A stretch of DNA of 64,000 bases, from assembly GCA_030685235.1 (NCBI GenBank), contig MU839102.1, positions 248,001 through 312,000 on the forward strand. Direction: 5' to 3'. The stretch comes from Copromyces sp. CBS 386.78. Its lineage: Eukaryota; Ascomycota; Sordariomycetes; Sordariales; Sordariaceae. The position numbers and the translations under genes were made by a program. Numbering within the stretch: the stretch's first letter is position 1; each line of letters begins with the position of its first letter. Shown here piece by piece: positions 60,041-64,000 of the stretch. The notes beneath the pieces were generated by a model. It did not search any database, was not told the DNA's origin, and saw only the letters and a list, made by a program, of their open reading frames with translations.

Positions 60041-61847
60041 ATGGCCTGCCGACATCGGTCCTCGACGACAACCCTCGCCAGACTGGCCAAGCCAGCAAGA
60101 CTCACTCCCAGACTGACCACTCAGCCCCAGGTTCAGTCCCAGGTTGCGTCGGCGGTCCGGTGCTTCAGCAGCTCTCGCCCCAGCCAGCTCAAGGAGACAA
60201 GATGCCAGCAGGGCAAGTTCACCAGCGAGACTTATCCTGGACTCAAGAGGAATCCTTGCTATGGGCAGGTCACCAAGGAGCATGTCGACTACTTCAAGGG
60301 TCTCTTGGGCACCGAGTCCGCCGTCATTGATGGCGTGACCAACGAAAACGCCACTGACGATATCGAGCCCTTCAACAGCGACTGGATGCGCAAGTATCGT
60401 GGCCACTGCAGACTCGTCCTGAAGCCCAGCTCTACCGAAGAGGTCAGCAAGATCCTCAAGTACTGCAATGACAACACACTGGCTGTTGTCCCCCAGGGCG
60501 GCAACACCGGTCTCGTTGGCGGCTCCGTTCCCGTGTTCGACGAGATCGTTCTCAACATGGGCCGCATGAACAACATCATCGAATTCGACGAGGTTTCCGG
60601 TATCCTGACCGTCGAGGCTGGTGCCATTCTCGAGGTTGTTGACCAGTTTCTGGCCAGCAAGGGCTACATCTTCCCCTTGGATCTCGGTGCCAAGGGTTCG
60701 TGCCATATTGGCGGCAACCTCTCCACCAACGCCGGTGGTCTCCGTCTCTTGAGGTACGGAAGTCTGCACGGAACCACGCTCGGTATCGAGGCCGTTCTTC
60801 CCGATGGTACCGTTGTCGATGATCTCTGCAAGCTGCGCAAGAACAACACTGGCTACGATGTCAAGCAGCTCTTTATTGGCTCTGAGGGTACTATTGGTGT
60901 CATCACCAAGGCTGTCATCCAGTGCCCTCAGCGCCCCAAGGCCCAGAACGTAGCCTTGTTCGGTCTCGAGTCATACGAGGCTGCTCAGCAGGCCTTCCGT
61001 GAGGCCAAGGGTCACTTGTCCGAGATTCTCTCTGCTTTCGAGCTCATGGACGGTGCCAGCCAGGCTCTTGTCCGCCAAGTCACCAAGAAGAACTCGCCTC
61101 TCGAGGGCGAGTACCCCTTCTACTGCTTGATCGAGACCAGCGGATCCAACTCCGATCACGATGGTGAGAAGCTCCAGGCCTTCCTCGAGGACGTCATGGA
61201 GAAGGGTATCGTGGCCGACGGCACTCTTGCCCAGGACGAGACCCAGGTCAGGGCTCTCTGGAGCTGGCGTGAGGGCATTACGGAAGCCCTTGGCCACCTC
61301 GGTGGTGTGTACAAGTACGATGTCTCCATCCCTCTTGCCGAGATGTACCAGCTTGTCGAGGACACCAAGGCCCGTGTTGAGGAGGCCGGTCTTCTCGGTG
61401 ACACGGATGAGCACCCGGTGCGTGCTGTTGTAGGATACGGACACATGGGTGACTCCAACCTTCACCTTAACGTGTCTACCCGCCGTTACGACGAGCGGGT
61501 TGAGAAGGTTCTTGAGCCTTTCGTCTACGAGTGGATTGCCAAGCGCCAGGGCAGCATCAGCGCTGAACACGGTCTTGGTCTCGCCAAGAAGAAGTACATT
61601 GGATTCAGCCGTACTCCCACCATGGTCGGTTTGATGAAGCAGCTGAAGGATCTCTATGACCCGGTAAGTTGATAATGAGCCTATGGCACACCCTGGTCTT
61701 TTCCCGCCAGCCACCAGCCCTACTGCCCCTGGCATCACATTGCCCCTACCGGTCCCAACGGCCCTCAACTGCGGCCCCAGAATGTGACCTCCCGCTAACC
61801 AGTGATTCTTTCAGAACGCCATCTTGAACCCTTACAAGTACCTCTAA
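60041..61847 (+). CDS. Mitochondrial D-2-hydroxyglutarate / D-lactate dehydrogenase (Dld2/D2HGDH-like)
   Basis: Two exons, 60041-61663 and 61815-61847, give 551 residues. The 151-nt intron has a GTAAGT donor, a CGCTAACCAG branch and a TTTCAG acceptor; the last exon codes only NAILNPYKYL. The N-terminus MACRHRSSTTTLARLAKPAR is a mitochondrial presequence. The FAD-binding type-4 domain includes VVPQGGNTGLVGGSVP (about 150-165), GAKGSCHIGGNLSTNAGG and IGSEGTIGVITK. The C-terminal FAD-oxidase domain shows GYGHMGDSNLHLN and ISAEHGLGLAKK, with metal-binding histidines. The enzyme oxidises D-2-hydroxyacids, probably D-2-hydroxyglutarate to 2-oxoglutarate; D-lactate is the alternative. The overall pattern matches yeast Dld2/Dld3 and human D2HGDH better than cytochrome-c-linked Dld1. 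Confidence 0.93.
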
Positions 61848-63524
61848 AAAGCCCATACTTTCGTTCTTTTTGCATAAAACATTATTTCTTCCAGATCCTG
61901 TATATATGCGGCGCCGACCTGCTCGATTCCACCCCGACGGATTCTCCCATTCCAGCATACCCTTCAGGAGTCAGAGCGGGTTCGGGCCGGTGATACCACT
62001 TCAAATTGTATTCTACCGATCCTTACCTATCCGCCCTTCCGGTATTGCGGTTTGGCTTGGTTCAATGACGGACGTCCATTGTGGTCAATCATTTCGTCAA
62101 CAACCGCATATCACTGCAGCTTTTCCGGACTGTCACTACTGTGTAGTCGGGGTCCCCGAAGGCATAATCATTGGCTTGGTAAGCTGATTGGCCGCAGAGC
62201 GAATGGTGAGCAAAGCATCAAATCACACATCTCAGCGAACGGGAATCGCAGGCAGGCTTTCGAACCGGAGAGTCACCATCGACGACGCCTGTCCTCGTAC
62301 TATATACCCGTTTCCGCTTACTGGCCAATCACAGGCCGGCATTCCTCTTACATACCACCTTCCATGCCATCCCGTCTGACCAGCCCCATCTGTCAGCCCA
62401 TAGGCTGCCTATCCTGGATGCCGAACCCCTGCGGGCTGATTTCTCCTTCACTGCAGCCCTACAGAGCCCCCTTCAAGCCATCGTGACACTCCCAAGCAGT
62501 TATTTACATCTTGGGGCTTGTTGCCGCTCTTGCATCAAAAACAACATGACTCGCTTGCTGCCGACTGAGGACTATAGGCTTGGTCAACCCATTGCTGCCA
62601 TGCGCCATCCATATATGCATTCCTTACATGCCTTCGGTGCCGGGTCCCCCCACCCCCAGTCTCATCGACCACACTCTATGGGAAGGCTGACGGGATACGT
62701 ACACCGACGGTTGACTTTAGAGCAAAACGCATATGCGCAACCAGGCCCTTCTGCGTGACCGGCTCCATTCCCCAGAGCTCTCTTTGGTTCCAGTATTTTT
62801 GTGTAGGTGGTGTGCCAGTCGAGTGCTGGCGTCACCCTCCTCGGAGTCCTCCCGACAAGCGTCTTGGGCCCTAGGTAGCCGTGGAAAACGTAATACTGAA
62901 CCAACAGAGAAGGCATACTTTCAGGGAATCTGCTCACGGTTTCTTCGGTATAGAACGACAGGTCCGTTTTCCCAATAAAGCTCTTCTGATCATGAGGCTG
63001 CGTCGGCCGTGACTCGGAGGAGGCTGTCCTCTTTCATGGTTGGCTCACTTGGTCATTGAAGGTTTTCTCATCCCCATACGAGAAACGGTCAGTCAGCGTT
63101 TTCCTGCTCATCAGCCTCGGGTGGTTGTCTGCTTTCCCACTGGTCAGCAAAAATCTGGGCAAGTTTTGTACCGTATATCAAGGCCTCAGGCCCTTGCCCT
63201 TTTTTAGCTGACCCCCTCTGCCTGGTTTGTCCTACCCGTTTGCCTGCCTGCCTGTCTGCCTGCCTACCTACCTCTAACTACTACCTATCTGCTACCTTGC
63301 AGTTGGACCCCCATCTTACACACATAACGGGTCTACCCAACAGCAATAATTTAGGGGCTGAGCCACTGTAACCCGTCAACACTGTTCGGTAGATACTCGT
63401 CTCCGTTCTTTTGGGTCCCCTTCTTCTCCTTTTAGACACTCGTTCAGAAAAGCACAGAAACAAACCAGTTTGCCTCGTTTCTTTATCCGATTATCATCCT
63501 CATCGCCCTTACAACTCGATAACG
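61848..63524. other. Intergenic region upstream of the Zn2Cys6 gene
   Basis: About 1.7 kb without a recognisable gene. A CCTG-rich tract is at 63241-63273 and a pyrimidine-rich leader precedes 63525. Confidence 0.55.
63241..63273. repeat. Degenerate CCTG/CCTA tract
   Basis: Imperfect repeats of TGCC/TGTC/TACC units in the leader/promoter region of the Zn2Cys6 gene. Confidence 0.85.
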
Positions 63525-64000
63525 ATGGTCGGTGTCCCTGGGAAATACAAGGGCTGCAATTCCTGCCGTGTCCGGAGAGTCAAGGTAAGACAAATATTCC
63601 ATTCCCTCCAGTGGCAAATCTCCGTTAAAGCAAGCAAACTAATCCAACTACAAGTGTGACAACGAACGACCCTTTTGCAGAAAGTGTATCGACAGTGGCC
63701 GTGAGTGTCTTGGTTACGAGCGTGAAACCGTTTTCATCATCGGAACCATCGAGGACGGCGGGCGTTGTTCGTCCCATCCGCCGAGGGTCATCAAGTCAAA
63801 GAAGGCCAAAGCGTCGACTTCGTCGAGAAGTGGAGGAGAGGAGGAGCAGAAGGAGAATCCACCGCCACAACAAAAGCAGCACCAGAAACCTCAGCAGCAC
63901 TATACGGAGGAACTCTTCCCGGATCAACCGCTTCAGTCGGCTTGGGACGACTTGATCTCGTTGTCGACGACGCGCTCGGGGATGAAGTACAACGTACAGT
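63525..64000 (+). CDS. Zn2Cys6 (fungal-type) transcription factor, 3'-truncated by window edge
   Basis: Exon 1 is 63525-63584 and exon 2 starts at 63655 and runs off the window; 135 residues are visible. The 70-nt intron (GTAAGA donor, CTACAAG acceptor) falls inside the zinc cluster, joining RVRRVK to CDNERPF. The cluster is perfect, Cys-X2-Cys-X6-Cys-X6-Cys-X2-Cys-X6-Cys: CNSCRVRRVKC, then CRKC and REC, with cysteines at 11, 14, 21, 28, 31 and 38. GYERETVFI just after the cluster is common in fungal Zn2Cys6 regulators. A Lys/Ser and Gln/Pro-rich linker follows. The target genes cannot be told; the rest of the protein lies beyond 64000. Confidence 0.93.

Overview
The window is 64 kb of ordinary nuclear euchromatin from a filamentous ascomycete. 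It is almost certainly Neurospora (N. crassa or a close relative in the Sordariaceae). Supporting signs are short introns with GTAAGT-like donors and CTAAC branch sites 10-25 nt before the AG, C-rich third codon positions, pyrimidine-rich leaders, long leaders with microsatellites, a Neurospora-type cdc-42 and a fungal TRK potassium transporter. No transposon, tRNA, rRNA or visibly RIP-mutated (TA-rich, stop-riddled) DNA was recognised.

I support 22 protein genes, two cut by the window edges. Left third: an edge-truncated, probably mitochondrial protein (-); an intracellular histidine acid phosphatase (+); a four-RRM protein of the Nrd1/Mrn1 type (-); a 5.7-kb interval without a recognisable gene; then cytosolic asparaginyl-tRNA synthetase, a secreted agmatinase-like ureohydrolase and the V-ATPase assembly factor Vma22/CCDC115 (all -). 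Middle: cdc-42 (+); the SWR1-complex subunit YL1/Swc2 (-); a mitochondrial-type cysteine synthase (+); a head-to-head pair made of an unidentified mitochondrial protein (-) and mitoribosomal protein bL19m (+); a 4.2-kb leader/intergenic interval; and trk-1 (+). Right third: mitochondrial enoyl-CoA hydratase (-), Rer1 (+), Paf1 (+), a neurochondrin-family protein (-), a CLC chloride channel/transporter (+), the TFIIH helicase XPB/Ssl2 (-), a small CHY zinc-finger protein (+), proteasome subunit alpha-7/Pre6 (-), a D-2-hydroxyglutarate/D-lactate dehydrogenase (+) and the start of a Zn2Cys6 regulator (+).

The genes are housekeeping and mostly independent. Themes that recur are mitochondrial function (six or seven products), RNA polymerase II/chromatin (YL1, Paf1, XPB), ion and vacuole physiology (TRK, CLC, Vma22) and trafficking/polarity (Rer1, Cdc42). 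The divergent pair at 31.0-33.7 kb shares a short promoter with two inverted CCAAT boxes and is the best case for co-regulation.

I did not find a new multi-gene system. The most unusual items are a 7-nt coding microexon in the proteasome gene, a nested 71-nt inverted repeat at 12.0 kb, a probable GC-AG intron, a possible non-AUG mitochondrial form of asparaginyl-tRNA synthetase, and tiny overlapping uORFs ahead of trk-1. Exon boundaries were deduced by eye from splice signals, reading phase and protein-family continuity, not from transcripts.
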